NCBI RefSeq assembly: GCF_018390735.1
Contig: NZ_JAHBCL010000021.1
Location: 28,053 to 92,052, forward strand
Length of the DNA stretch: 64,000 nt
Direction of reading: 5' to 3'
Source of the DNA: Fusibacter paucivorans
GTDB lineage: Bacteria; Bacillota; Clostridia; Peptostreptococcales; Acidaminobacteraceae
Position numbers and translations under genes: made by a program
Shown: one piece after another, positions 18,118 to 27,534 of the stretch
How the letters are laid out: every line of letters begins with the position of its first letter
Position numbering within the stretch: the stretch's first letter is position 1
The notes under the pieces: generated by a model
Told to the model about the DNA's origin: nothing
Databases searched by the model: none
Seen by the model: only the letters and a program-made list of their open reading frames with translations

Positions 18118-19191
18118 ATGATGAAAAGAATGATGAGCATTTTATTAATGTTAATGTTGGTGTTTTCTTTAACGGCGTGTAGCGGCGGCTCAGAGCCTGC
18201 GGCATCAACAAACGAAGGTGGCAGTGATGCACCGGCTAAGACGCGTGTTGCCATTGTATTTTCCGGCAATTTAGGTGACAAGTCGTACAATGACTCTTGT
18301 TACGCAGGTGCTTTAAAAGCACAGGAAGAATTTGACATTGAATTGAAAACACTTGAAGGTACTGAAGCAGCAGAATGGGAAGCAAACTTCCTGGCAGTTG
18401 CAGAAGAAGGTTATGATCTGATTATCTGTTCTTCTTCAAACTTCGAAGAATACATGAAGGAACATTGTGCAAATTATCCTGATACAAAGTTTGCCGTTAT
18501 CGACACGACGGTTGAAGGCGATAACATCGTATCTGTAAGCTTTGCACAAAATCAAGGATCATTCTTAGCAGGTGCGGCAGCAGCATTGTTTACAAAAATG
18601 AGTGATATCGAAGGCGTAAATGATGAAAATATCATTGGCTGGGTAGGCGGCATGGATATTCCTGTGCTCCACGATTTCTATACTGGTTATGAGCAAGGTG
18701 CAAAATATGTCGATCCTGATATTACAATTCTCCAGTCATTTGCAGGCACTTGGAATGACCCGCTGAAAGGAAAAGAACTTACTTTAGCACAATATCAACA
18801 AGGTGCGGACGTCGTCATGAACGTTGCATCCGGTACCGGTACTGGTATCTTAGAAGCGGCAACAGAAGCTGGCAAATATGCGATCGGCGTTGACCTCAAT
18901 CAAGATGGCGATCAACCAGGTCACGTGTTGACTTCAATGCTCAAACGCGTTGATTCTGCTTGTTACCTGTTAATTCAATCCGTTGTTGAGGGTACATTTG
19001 AGGGTGGCTCTAAACAATATTTAACCATTGCCGACAACGGCGTAAGTTTAACCGACATGAGCGTTATGAAAGAAGCGCTTGGCGATCAGTTCCCGGATGA
19101 AATCCTCACAAAGATCCAAGAACTCCAAGATAAAATCGTCTCAGGTGAAATCGTCGTTGAAAATTATGAGGGATTTGGCCCGAATAATTAA
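18118..19191 (+). CDS. BMP-family ABC transporter substrate-binding lipoprotein (PnrA-like)
   Basis: Lipid-anchored binding protein of 357 residues. The signal peptide ends in the lipobox LTAC with Cys21 as the modified residue. The mature part begins KTRVAIVFSGNLGDKSYNDS, the BMP/PnrA/Med family pattern; the relatives characterised bind purine or other nucleosides. AGGAGGA lies seven bases before the ATG. It heads a locus containing an ATPase, two permeases and a nucleoside hydrolase, which supports a nucleoside-type ligand. A hairpin follows the gene, and CG-centred palindromes precede it, so it is probably repressed by a LacI protein until the ligand is present. Confidence 0.92.
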   Translation: MMKRMMSILLMLMLVFSLTACSGGSEPAASTNEGGSDAPAKTRVAIVFSGNLGDKSYNDSCYAGALKAQEEFDIELKTLEGTEAAEWEANFLAVAEEGYDLIICSSSNFEEYMKEHCANYPDTKFAVIDTTVEGDNIVSVSFAQNQGSFLAGAAAALFTKMSDIEGVNDENIIGWVGGMDIPVLHDFYTGYEQGAKYVDPDITILQSFAGTWNDPLKGKELTLAQYQQGADVVMNVASGTGTGILEAATEAGKYAIGVDLNQDGDQPGHVLTSMLKRVDSACYLLIQSVVEGTFEGGSKQYLTIADNGVSLTDMSVMKEALGDQFPDEILTKIQELQDKIVSGEIVVENYEGFGPNN

Positions 19192-19212
19192 TAAATCCTT
19201 AATTTTCCCCAA

Positions 19213-19252
19213 GAAGGCAGGTTCGTTTACACAGCCTGCCTTCACTCTTTTC
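19213..19252 (+). terminator. Hairpin after the BMP lipoprotein gene, probable partial terminator
   Basis: GAAGGCAGG at 19213-19221 pairs with CCTGCCTTC at 19235-19243, followed by ACTCTTTTC. The U-tract is broken, so some readthrough into the ATPase gene is likely; this would give more binding protein than membrane parts. Confidence 0.7.
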
Positions 19253-19370
19253 AAGTGTTTGGCGACTGAATTTTGTATAATGGAATCAGTGCGGTGCAAG
19301 TAAGTGAAAAAATGCCGCAAACGGTATAAAATAGCGTTAAAGCCAAACATGCATACATAGGAGGTGCAAC

Positions 19371-20900
19371 ATGAGTTCTTTTGTTGTAGAAATGAAGGGC
19401 ATCAATAAAAATTTTGGTGAAGTCTGTGCCGTTAAAAACGGACATATACAAGTTGAAAAAGGTGAAATTCACGCGTTGATTGGGGAAAACGGCGCTGGTA
19501 AATCAACAATGATGAAACTGCTCTACGGCCTATTCCCACATGATGCAGGCGATATATGGGTGTCAGAAAAACAAATAAAAAATATGACGCCAAAGCGTGC
19601 GATTGATCTTGGGATTGGTATGGTACATCAAGAATTTATGCTCGTCAATGAATTGACGGTGCTTGAAAATATATTGTTAGGTTTTGAGCCCAAAAAAGGA
19701 CTTACTGTTGATTTCGCCACTGGGCGTGCACAGGTTCAACAGTTTATTGACCAATACGGCCTTGATATTCAAATGGATAAGCGCATTCATCAGATTTCTG
19801 TCGGTGAAGCTCAGCGTGTCGAAATCATTAAGATCTTATCACGTGGCGCCGAGATTATTATTCTCGATGAGCCTACAGCCGTACTGACACCACAGGAAGC
19901 CGATGGCCTTTTCGAAATTTTAAAAAAATTAAAAGCCGACGGCAAATCTGTCATCTTTATTTCGCATAAACTAGATGAAGTGATGAAAATATCAGATCGT
20001 ATTTCTGTCATGCGGCAAGGCGCTTACATTGGTACGGTTCAAAAGACTGAAACGAATCCTGCACAGCTTGCACAGATGATGATTGGTCGAGAGGTCTTCC
20101 TCAATATCAAGAAATCAGAAGTGAATTCAGGTGCAAAGGTGCTTGATGTTCAGGATCTCTGGACTTCCGGTGAAAAGGAAATCTCTAAGATCAGAGGAAT
20201 CAGCTTTGAAGTGCATGAAGGCGAAATTCTTGGCATTGCCGGTATTGACGGCAATGGACAAAGCGAATTGATAGAAGCGATCACGGGGCTTCGAAAAGTT
20301 GAAAAGGGAAAAGTTATACTCGCTGGCGAAGCAATTACGAATTTATCCGTGAGTAATATTCGGGCAAAGGGCATGACGCATATTCCAGAAGACAGGAATA
20401 AACGCGGCTTAAACCGCGCTCTTACAATTTGGGAGAATATCATCGCGACGCATATAGGCGATCAGGCATTTTCAAAAAACAAAGTTTTATCTCTGCAGCA
20501 TTCGATTGACTATGCCAATGAACTTGCAGAACAATTTGACATAAGGCCGAGGGATGTCACAATGCCGACTCAGTCATTGTCTGGCGGAAATGCGCAAAAG
20601 GTTGTTGTTGCAAGAGAAGTTGCCATGAATGGCAAACTGCTTGTCGCGTCTCAGCCGACGCGTGGGGTTGATATTGGGGCGATTGAATCCATTCGAAGTA
20701 TCCTCGAAAAAGTAAAAGAACAGGGGACTGGCGTCCTGCTGGTTTCGGCAGATCTTGAAGAGATACTGTCGCTGTCCGACCGCATCATTGTTATGTTCGA
20801 AGGAAAGATTTCAGGAACGTTGACAGCTAGCGAAGCAACGGATACAAAGCTCGGCTACTTGATGATGGGCGGTAAAACAGAGGAGGCGGCACATGCGTGA
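19371..20900 (+). CDS. Nucleoside-type ABC transporter ATP-binding protein (double ATPase)
   Basis: Cytoplasmic protein of 509 residues with two ABC domains in tandem, as in the ATPases of BMP-dependent nucleoside importers and sugar importers. The first domain has GENGAGKST, SVGEAQRVE and LDEPTAVLTP. The second has a weak Walker A, GIDGNGQSE, typical of this group, and signature LSGGNAQKV. AGGAGG lies upstream of the ATG. The stop codon overlaps the next permease gene by eight bases, so the genes are translationally coupled. Its partners are the two permeases at 20893-22931 and the lipoprotein at 18118. Confidence 0.93.
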   Translation: MSSFVVEMKGINKNFGEVCAVKNGHIQVEKGEIHALIGENGAGKSTMMKLLYGLFPHDAGDIWVSEKQIKNMTPKRAIDLGIGMVHQEFMLVNELTVLENILLGFEPKKGLTVDFATGRAQVQQFIDQYGLDIQMDKRIHQISVGEAQRVEIIKILSRGAEIIILDEPTAVLTPQEADGLFEILKKLKADGKSVIFISHKLDEVMKISDRISVMRQGAYIGTVQKTETNPAQLAQMMIGREVFLNIKKSEVNSGAKVLDVQDLWTSGEKEISKIRGISFEVHEGEILGIAGIDGNGQSELIEAITGLRKVEKGKVILAGEAITNLSVSNIRAKGMTHIPEDRNKRGLNRALTIWENIIATHIGDQAFSKNKVLSLQHSIDYANELAEQFDIRPRDVTMPTQSLSGGNAQKVVVAREVAMNGKLLVASQPTRGVDIGAIESIRSILEKVKEQGTGVLLVSADLEEILSLSDRIIVMFEGKISGTLTASEATDTKLGYLMMGGKTEEAAHA

Positions 20901-21966
20901 TTTTGGAAAAAGTTTAATCCGGTTTGCACTCATTATCGCATTGTCTTTGGTGATTGGCGCCATTTTTATTATGATAATTGGTGAAAATCCGATCTCCGCT
21001 TATGCGGCTTTAGTTAAAGGTGCCTTTGTCGGAAAACTAAATTTGGGCAAGACGCTGGCTAATTTCACACCACTAATGCTAACAGCACTGGCCTTTGCCG
21101 TTGGTGCAAAAGGCGGCGCCTTTAATGTCGGTGTTGAAGGTGAGGTCTTTCTCGGCGGGATCGCAGCGGCGTATATCGGCATACATTGGGGGTTCCTTCC
21201 AATGCCTATTCACCTATTGGCATGCTTTCTCGGTGCGATGATTGTTGCCGCAATGTGGGCATTTATCCCCGGGGCGTTAAAAGCATACTATGGGGTTAAT
21301 GAAGTATGCAGCACCATTTTATTGAATTATGTGGCCTTTTATATAACGTCCTATCTAGTCAGTGGGCCAATGAGTGCAGGCGTTGCCAATGCGCAGTCAG
21401 ATCCGGTGGCAGATCAGGTAAAGCTTTACCAGTTTATGAAACCGAGCAGTGCCAATGTCGGCATGTTTATCGCAATTATCGTTGGCATCATCGCAATTTG
21501 GATACTAAATAAAACGACTTTCGGTTACAAGATTAGAACCGTGGGACTCAATGCTTCACATGCAGAGTATGTGGGCATTAATCCTAAACACACCTTTGTC
21601 AAAACGATGATTTTCAGCGGCGTTTTGGGCGGCATCGCAGGCTGTATAGAAATTTTGGGCGTACACGGCTATTTCTTAAACAATTTTGCAGCGAATATAG
21701 GCTTTAACGGCATGTTGGCAGCGCTTGTGGTTAAAAACAATCTCATTTTAACGCCTTTTATGGCATTTTTCCTTGGCGCCTTAAAATCTGGAGCGTTAGG
21801 ACTGCAACAGGCGACCAGTGTGCCAAAGTCCATCGTCGATACCATAACGGCAGTGTTTATCATTATTGCAACAATGGACTTGCTGTTTCAATTTAAAAAG
21901 AAAAAACAAATTCAGCAGTCGGATGAACCGCTAAAACCTGAAGCGTCACAAGAGAAGGAGGCGTAG
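20893..21966 (+). CDS. ABC transporter permease, nucleoside type (NupP/BmpC-like)
   Basis: Integral membrane subunit of 357 residues of the BPD_transp_2 family. The helix after the start is followed by the family element NPISAYAALVKGAF near residue 36 and by the motif GAKGGAFNVGVEGEVFLGG near residue 75, characteristic of nucleoside and sugar permeases. Its first bases overlap the ATPase gene, with GAGGAGG inside the upstream reading frame. The C-terminus is a charged tail (KKKKQIQQS). It pairs with the following permease. Confidence 0.92.
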   Translation: MRDFGKSLIRFALIIALSLVIGAIFIMIIGENPISAYAALVKGAFVGKLNLGKTLANFTPLMLTALAFAVGAKGGAFNVGVEGEVFLGGIAAAYIGIHWGFLPMPIHLLACFLGAMIVAAMWAFIPGALKAYYGVNEVCSTILLNYVAFYITSYLVSGPMSAGVANAQSDPVADQVKLYQFMKPSSANVGMFIAIIVGIIAIWILNKTTFGYKIRTVGLNASHAEYVGINPKHTFVKTMIFSGVLGGIAGCIEILGVHGYFLNNFAANIGFNGMLAALVVKNNLILTPFMAFFLGALKSGALGLQQATSVPKSIVDTITAVFIIIATMDLLFQFKKKKQIQQSDEPLKPEASQEKEA

Positions 21967-21968
21967 AC

Positions 21969-22931
21969 ATGACATTTGAAAAAATTATCAACTTATCCCT
22001 GATCTACGCAACACTTCGTTCTGCAACACCGATTATCTATGCGTCACTATGTGCGGCGATTACACAGCAAGCAGACATTCTCAATATTGGCACGGAAGGC
22101 ATCATGCTCACAGGGGCTTTTACCGCCGTTACGGTGAGCTATTTAACTGGCAGCTGGCTTCTTGCGGTTATTGTTGCAATGCTGGCAGGACTGGTAATGG
22201 CTTCTGTCATTGCAGTGGGACATTTAAAATATGGCGCTGAAATTACGGCGATCGGTATAGGTATCAATATGTTTGCACTGGCCTTTACCAAATATATGCT
22301 AAACAGCCTTTTAGGCAAAACAGGTTCGTTTACCGATCCAAAGATCATTGGCATACCAAAGGTGCACCTAGCCTTTTTAGATAATTCTCCAGCACTGAAC
22401 GAACTCTTTAACAATTGGGCGGTAACAGAGTGGTTCGCCTTTATACTCGTCGGTATTCTGACATTTGTCCTCTTTAAAACGGTTTGGGGGCTACGGCTGA
22501 GAGCTGTTGGCAAGTTCCCAATGGCAGCGCAAACCGCCGGGATTAATGTAACGGCAATGCGCTATCAGGCACTTGCGATTTCAGGACTCGTCGGTGGATT
22601 GGCCGGTGCCCATTTATCGCTTGGCTACAGCAAGATGTTCACAGAAAATATGACCAATGGGCGAGGTTTTATGGGGGTTGCCGCAATGTTCTTCGGTGGC
22701 GCACATCCCGTATTGACAGCAATAGGATGCTTGGTCTTTGGCTTTGCCGATTCCATTGGTGCGAGACTTCAGGCATATGGCGTTCCTTCGCAGTTCGTCC
22801 TATTGATGCCGTATGTTGTAACCGTTGCCGTACTGGCTATATCAATGGCAACAAAACAATCCAGAGAGGCGCGCAAGAAAAGTGCGCTGATTACGACAGC
22901 ACCTTCAACATTGACTGAAAAGAGAGGTTAA
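21969..22931 (+). CDS. ABC transporter permease, nucleoside type (NupQ/BmpD-like)
   Basis: Second membrane subunit, 320 residues, of the BPD_transp_2 family. The motif TQQADILNIGTEGIMLTGAF near residue 32 is the hallmark of the second permease of BMP-type importers. GGCSxxMF-type region is seen as FMGVAAMFFGGAHP. The gene begins two bases after the previous stop, with GAAGGAGG upstream. Together with the upstream subunit it completes a four-component importer. Confidence 0.92.
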   Translation: MTFEKIINLSLIYATLRSATPIIYASLCAAITQQADILNIGTEGIMLTGAFTAVTVSYLTGSWLLAVIVAMLAGLVMASVIAVGHLKYGAEITAIGIGINMFALAFTKYMLNSLLGKTGSFTDPKIIGIPKVHLAFLDNSPALNELFNNWAVTEWFAFILVGILTFVLFKTVWGLRLRAVGKFPMAAQTAGINVTAMRYQALAISGLVGGLAGAHLSLGYSKMFTENMTNGRGFMGVAAMFFGGAHPVLTAIGCLVFGFADSIGARLQAYGVPSQFVLLMPYVVTVAVLAISMATKQSREARKKSALITTAPSTLTEKRG

Positions 22932-22934
22932 AGG

Positions 22935-23885
22935 ATGAGCCAAGAAAATAGAAAACCGACACCGATTATTTTAGACTGTGATCCGGGACACGATGACGCC
23001 ATTGCCATTATGTTGGCGGGCGGTCATCCTGCCATTGATTTAAAGGGTATTACCGTGGTTGCCGGCAATCAGACGCTTGAAAAAACCGTTAACAATGCTT
23101 TAAACGTCTGTCAGCATTTGGCGATTGACGTGCCCGTTTTTGCTGGCTGTGATCGCCCCATGGTGAGGGCTAAGCAAGTTATTGCAGATGATATTCACGG
23201 CGAAACCGGTCTTGACGGCCCTGTTTTTGCTCCGAGAACGAAGACGGCAGAAGCAATGCATGCGGTGATGTATATTATTGAAACACTAAAGGCTTCTGTC
23301 GAACCGATGACACTCGTTGCGACGGGACCGCTTACCAATTATGCAATGGCACTTCGCATGGCACCGGACATTATTGAAAAAATTGACCGCTTTGTGATTA
23401 TGGGCGGCAGTTTACAACACGGTAATGTGACCCCGGCAGCAGAATTTAATATTCTTGCAGATGCAGAAGCGGCGCATATTGTTTTCAGCGCAGGCAAAAA
23501 AGTCGTCATGGTAGGGCTGGATGTAACGCGAAAAGTCCTTTGCCTGCCCAGTGTTGTTGAAAAAATGCGCGTAGAAGGCAATGTTGCTTCAAAATTATTT
23601 GTTGACTTAATGTCCTTTTTCAACAAAACGCAAAAAGAAGTTTTTGGATGGGAAGGCGGCCCTTTACATGATCCCGTCACAATTGCCTATTTAATCAATC
23701 CATCTATTCTTGAACTTCAGTCCATGGTAACAGAAATTGACTACAGTCAGGGACCAAGTTATGGTCGAACAAACTGTGACCTATTCGGATTTTCAAAAGA
23801 ACCGCATAATTCAGAGGTTGCAATGAATGTTGACGTCGAGGCATTTTGGCAAGTGATTAGAGAGGGCATCGCCTGTTATGAATAA
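22935..23885 (+). CDS. Nucleoside hydrolase (inosine-uridine preferring family)
   Basis: Enzyme of 316 residues that splits the N-glycosidic bond of a ribonucleoside to free base and ribose. The calcium-binding motif at the N-terminus is intact (Asp14, Asp16, Asp20, Asp21 in DCDPGHDD). The later elements VATGPLTNYA and the EFNxxxDAEAA region (EFNILADAEAA) are also present, and GGPLHDP near the end holds the last metal ligand. It starts three bases after the second permease and overlaps the M20 gene by eight bases, so it would act on the nucleoside just imported. Which base it prefers is not readable. Confidence 0.94.
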   Translation: MSQENRKPTPIILDCDPGHDDAIAIMLAGGHPAIDLKGITVVAGNQTLEKTVNNALNVCQHLAIDVPVFAGCDRPMVRAKQVIADDIHGETGLDGPVFAPRTKTAEAMHAVMYIIETLKASVEPMTLVATGPLTNYAMALRMAPDIIEKIDRFVIMGGSLQHGNVTPAAEFNILADAEAAHIVFSAGKKVVMVGLDVTRKVLCLPSVVEKMRVEGNVASKLFVDLMSFFNKTQKEVFGWEGGPLHDPVTIAYLINPSILELQSMVTEIDYSQGPSYGRTNCDLFGFSKEPHNSEVAMNVDVEAFWQVIREGIACYE

Positions 23886-25134
23886 ATTGAGAGCATTCCT
23901 ATATGAGAATCAAGAAGCCTATTTGAAACCGCTTTACAACTTAGTTGCCTGTGATACGCAGGTGGTGGGACACGGCATCTTAGGCGGCCATGAAAAAAAT
24001 GGTCAGGTCTATTTAAAATCACTGTTTGAATCCATGGGGGGCGCGGAAATTGTTGAAGACCCCATGTCTGAAACCGTGCTTAAAAAAGCAGTTCAAATGT
24101 ATCAGGAAGGTAATTTAGGACACGATCAAACGGATCGCTACAACCTCTATGCGCATTTTGAAGGGACTTCCCCTAAACGATTAATTTTTAATGGTCATGT
24201 AGATACGATGCCGATCGGTGAAGCAGATGCTTGGCAGTATCCGCCGATTCATGCCACACTTGACGGCGATCGCATTTACGGCCTTGGCGTCTGTGATATG
24301 AAAGGCGGTCTAACGGCGGCAACTATGGCTGTGAAACTGTTAAAAGATGCAGGACGCGCTTTGCCATGCCATGTAACCATCACATCTGTTGTGGATGAAG
24401 AAGGCGGCGGCAATGGGTCGATACAGGCAGCGATGAATGGCATTAAAGGTGATGGACTCGTCGTCTGTGAACCGACGAGTGGGGCACTGATTTTGGCGCA
24501 CATGGGATTTGTATTTTTCCGCGTTAGCATTAAAGGACGTGCCAATCATTCCGGTGCAAAATGGCTTGGCGTCAGTGCAATTGAAAAGGCCATGAAGATG
24601 ATGGCCGAACTGGAAGCACTTGAGAACGACTGGCAGCTTGCCTATGACCATCCGCTGCTGCCAAAGCCAAGTATGAACGTCGGTACGATTCACGGCGGTT
24701 CAGCTGCGTCAACGGTTGCAGGAAGCTGTACATTTGAAGTGTGTATTCATTATCATCCTAACACCATGAGCCATGCGCAGGTGGAAGCTGCCTTTATGAA
24801 CGCGATTGATTTAGATGATCCGTGGCTGAAAGCAAATCCGCCGACTGTAACCATGTACCAGGCGGGTGGTGCCTATGAGATGCCGATGGATGATTCATTT
24901 GTAAAGTGTTTTCAGGAAGCATCAAAAGCGGTAAAAGGACATGAAGCGGTGATCGAAGGATCGCCTGCCGGCTGTGATTCGAGAATTTGGCAGAACATAG
25001 CGGGCGTGCCTACGATACAATTTGGACCGGGCAATCTGGCACAGTGTCATGCCGTTAATGAATACTTATCAAAATCGGCTTATCTTGAGAGCATACTGGT
25101 TTATGCCTCGCTGATTGAACAGTTTGGCAAGTAA
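23878..25134 (+). CDS. M20 family metallohydrolase (ArgE/DapE/CPG2-like), first copy
   Basis: Cytoplasmic di-zinc amidohydrolase or peptidase of 418 residues. Metal and catalytic motifs are all present: GHVDT, the aspartate in CDMKGG, DEEGGG with the catalytic glutamate, VCEPTSG, and the final histidine in QCHAVNE. The dimerisation domain lies between. M20 enzymes cleave amide bonds of N-acyl, N-carbamoyl or peptide substrates. The gene overlaps the nucleoside hydrolase by eight bases, which ties it to the nucleoside operon; an amide-modified nucleoside or its side chain is a possible substrate, but that is inference. Confidence 0.9.
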   Translation: MNKLRAFLYENQEAYLKPLYNLVACDTQVVGHGILGGHEKNGQVYLKSLFESMGGAEIVEDPMSETVLKKAVQMYQEGNLGHDQTDRYNLYAHFEGTSPKRLIFNGHVDTMPIGEADAWQYPPIHATLDGDRIYGLGVCDMKGGLTAATMAVKLLKDAGRALPCHVTITSVVDEEGGGNGSIQAAMNGIKGDGLVVCEPTSGALILAHMGFVFFRVSIKGRANHSGAKWLGVSAIEKAMKMMAELEALENDWQLAYDHPLLPKPSMNVGTIHGGSAASTVAGSCTFEVCIHYHPNTMSHAQVEAAFMNAIDLDDPWLKANPPTVTMYQAGGAYEMPMDDSFVKCFQEASKAVKGHEAVIEGSPAGCDSRIWQNIAGVPTIQFGPGNLAQCHAVNEYLSKSAYLESILVYASLIEQFGK

Positions 25135-25193
25135 AGCAGTGATGTACATGCGACGCTATGCTGTTATAAGTGAAGACGCAATGAACAAAGGAT

Positions 25194-25258
25194 AATCTAA
25201 GTCAAACGATAATATCCGTCAAAGACAATCTGAGTCAAAGACAATCTAAGTCAAAGAT
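25194..25258 (+). repeat. Four tandem copies of a 16-17 base repeat
   Basis: Imperfect units related to AATCTAAGTCAAAGAC run head to tail at 25194-25210, 25211-25226, 25227-25242 and 25243-25258. They lie in the 261-base gap between the first M20 gene and the amidotransferase-fold gene. Just downstream is a nested inverted repeat: AACAGTT at 25273-25279 with AACTGTT at 25300-25306, enclosing TAAGC and GCTTA around AAAC. No consensus promoter was identified here. Function unknown. Confidence 0.75.
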
Positions 25259-25395
25259 AATTATGAATTTAAAACAGTTTAAGCAAACGCTTAGATGACA
25301 ACTGTTAAGATATTGAAAATGAGCATAACTTTGGGCAGAGCATAAGCTAAAATGCTTTTGCACGAAAGCACCCTATAAATGATAAGGAGAATGAT

Positions 25396-26145
25396 ATGAA
25401 AAGTAAGCGTATTTTGTTGGCTGGGGAATCATGGATGAGTTATACCACACATGTTAAAGGATTTGACAGTTTTTATACTTCGACATATGAAACCGGCGAA
25501 AAATGGTTAAAGGCGGCACTGGAAGCCGGCGGCTGTGAAGTGACATTTATGCCGAATCATTTGGCGATGACAGAGTTCCCTTTTACACTGGAAGAACTCA
25601 AAGCCTATGATTGTATCATTCTTTCGGATATTGGTGCCAATACGCTTTTACTGCCGGTACCAACTTTTACGAGAAGCGAAGTGAAACCAAACCGCTGTAA
25701 TCTCTTAAAAGAGTATGTGCTCTCAGGCGGCGGTCTTGTAATGGTTGGCGGCTATCTGACTTTCTCAGGTGTTGATGCAAAGGGTAAATGGCAGGATACA
25801 GCAGTTCAAGAAGTATTGCCGGTTCAAATACTGAGTACAGATGACCGCATGGAACATTGCGAAGGTGTAGTGCCGACTGTTCAAAAACAGCATGAAGTGA
25901 TTGACGGTATTCCGGCTGAATGGCCGCATCTTTTAGGCTACAACAAGACGGTTGCAAAACCGGATGCAGAAGTACTGGTGACAGTGGGTGAAGATCCGCT
26001 TATTGCACTAGGTAAATATGGTGAAGGCAGAAGTGCTGTCTTTACATCGGACTGTGCTCCACACTGGGCGCCGCCGGAGTTTGTCTCATGGGAATATTAT
26101 GACAAAATGTGGCAAGGCTTGGTAAATTGGGTTATAATGAAGTAA
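25396..26145 (+). CDS. Putative glutamine amidotransferase-fold protein (GATase1-like, PF07090/DUF1355 type)
   Basis: Soluble protein of 249 residues. The N-terminal element RILLAGESWMSYTTHVKGFD and the later YDCIILSDIGANT and GGGLVMVGGYLTFSG match the class I amidotransferase-like DUF1355 family. The nucleophile elbow has VGGYL, without the cysteine of true glutamine amidotransferases, so glutaminase activity is doubtful. AAGGAG precedes the ATG. It stands between the two M20 genes in the nucleoside locus, with a repeat-rich gap upstream that may carry its own control. The family has no settled biochemical role. Confidence 0.75.
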   Translation: MKSKRILLAGESWMSYTTHVKGFDSFYTSTYETGEKWLKAALEAGGCEVTFMPNHLAMTEFPFTLEELKAYDCIILSDIGANTLLLPVPTFTRSEVKPNRCNLLKEYVLSGGGLVMVGGYLTFSGVDAKGKWQDTAVQEVLPVQILSTDDRMEHCEGVVPTVQKQHEVIDGIPAEWPHLLGYNKTVAKPDAEVLVTVGEDPLIALGKYGEGRSAVFTSDCAPHWAPPEFVSWEYYDKMWQGLVNWVIMK

Positions 26146-26243
26146 TTGCAACGATTGTGGCAGAATGATAAATTGATTTAAATGATGCAGAAATACACTG
26201 GAGATTTGTATGGAGAGGTCTATAGATGGAGGAGTAAACAACC

Positions 26244-27443
26244 ATGAGTATCACAAATCATATGCCTGAAAGTGCCAAAGACCTTTTATTGGCGCTCTTA
26301 GGCAAACCATCCGTCAACGGTGCTGAAAATGAAGCGGCAATTGCGTCGTATATCTGTGATTACCTGACAGCAAACGGTATTGATGCCGTATGTGAGCACG
26401 TGGCACCTGGTAGGGCGAATGCTGTCGCATTGATCGAAGGGTGTGATAACGGTCAAACCGTCGTCTGGAACGGTCATCTGGATACGGTGCCCTATGGTGA
26501 TTTAAACGCATGGCATTCTGCTCCGGATCAGCCGCTGATATTGGAAGATCGTGTTGTCGCCAGAGGCAGCAGCGATATGAAGGGCGGACTTGCCGTTATG
26601 CTGTATACACTGGTTAAAATGCATGCGCTCGGTATTCGGCCTGCTTATAATATATTATTCTTGGCAACTTGCGATGAAGAGCGAGGCGGGATTGGTGCGA
26701 TGCATTTTTGTAAGCAGCACGAGATGGCAAAGATGCATCATCTGTTAATTGCCGAACCGACGGGATGTCAACTGGGGATTGCACAAAAGGGCTGTCTGTG
26801 GCTTGACTTGCATGTCCAAGGCGCAACAAGCCATGGCGCATATCCAGAGAAGGGCGTTAATGCTCTGGTGCTTGGAACATTAATATATCAGCATCTCAAA
26901 ACTGTCTTCGAGGTAGATCGCCATGCGCTGTTAGGGCATTCAACGGTAACACTGACCAAATTAAATGGCGGCATTGCCACGAATATGGTACCGGATCAAT
27001 GTGAGATGTCATTGGATATTCGATTGACGCCTGCCTATCAAAGCAGTCAGGTGTGTACTGTACTGGAAGATTATATCAACCAACAATTAATGGCAGAATA
27101 TCCAGGTGCCTCAGTTTTTTGGCAAATTGTGAATGATCGCATGGCGATTGGGCTTTCAGAAACACATAAACTCTATCGTCAATATCAATCTATTCAAGAG
27201 GCAATTACGACTGCTGAGATGTATTCAATAGATGAAGCCAACAATAATATTGCACCAGTGGGGGTTCGATATTTTACAGATGCTTCCGTGCTGATAAAAT
27301 CGTATCCGGATATCCCGGTAATATTGTATGGCCCAGGTAGAGCGGCGTTGGCGCACCAGCCGAATGAGGCCCTCTATTGGACAGACTTTGAAAGGGCGCT
27401 GGCGTTTTATGAAAAGATTTATCAAATGCCGCTGATAAACTGA
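26244..27443 (+). CDS. M20 family metallohydrolase (ArgE/DapE-like), second copy
   Basis: Second di-zinc hydrolase of the locus, 399 residues. The motifs are GHLDT, SDMKGG, CDEERGG, AEPTG and the C-terminal histidine in AHQPNEA, all intact. It is only distantly similar to the copy at 23878-25134 in these motif regions, so the two are not a recent duplication and may act on different amides. GGAGGAG lies nine bases before the ATG. It precedes the LacI regulator and the ribokinase-like gene. Substrate unknown. Confidence 0.9.
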   Translation: MSITNHMPESAKDLLLALLGKPSVNGAENEAAIASYICDYLTANGIDAVCEHVAPGRANAVALIEGCDNGQTVVWNGHLDTVPYGDLNAWHSAPDQPLILEDRVVARGSSDMKGGLAVMLYTLVKMHALGIRPAYNILFLATCDEERGGIGAMHFCKQHEMAKMHHLLIAEPTGCQLGIAQKGCLWLDLHVQGATSHGAYPEKGVNALVLGTLIYQHLKTVFEVDRHALLGHSTVTLTKLNGGIATNMVPDQCEMSLDIRLTPAYQSSQVCTVLEDYINQQLMAEYPGASVFWQIVNDRMAIGLSETHKLYRQYQSIQEAITTAEMYSIDEANNNIAPVGVRYFTDASVLIKSYPDIPVILYGPGRAALAHQPNEALYWTDFERALAFYEKIYQMPLIN

Positions 27444-27534
27444 TGGCGATAATGGCTATGGCATAATGCCTGAGAATAGTAAGTGTTAAACAGTATTGGA
27501 GAAAGTGAAAACTAGGGAGGTTTTGTAGCATACA

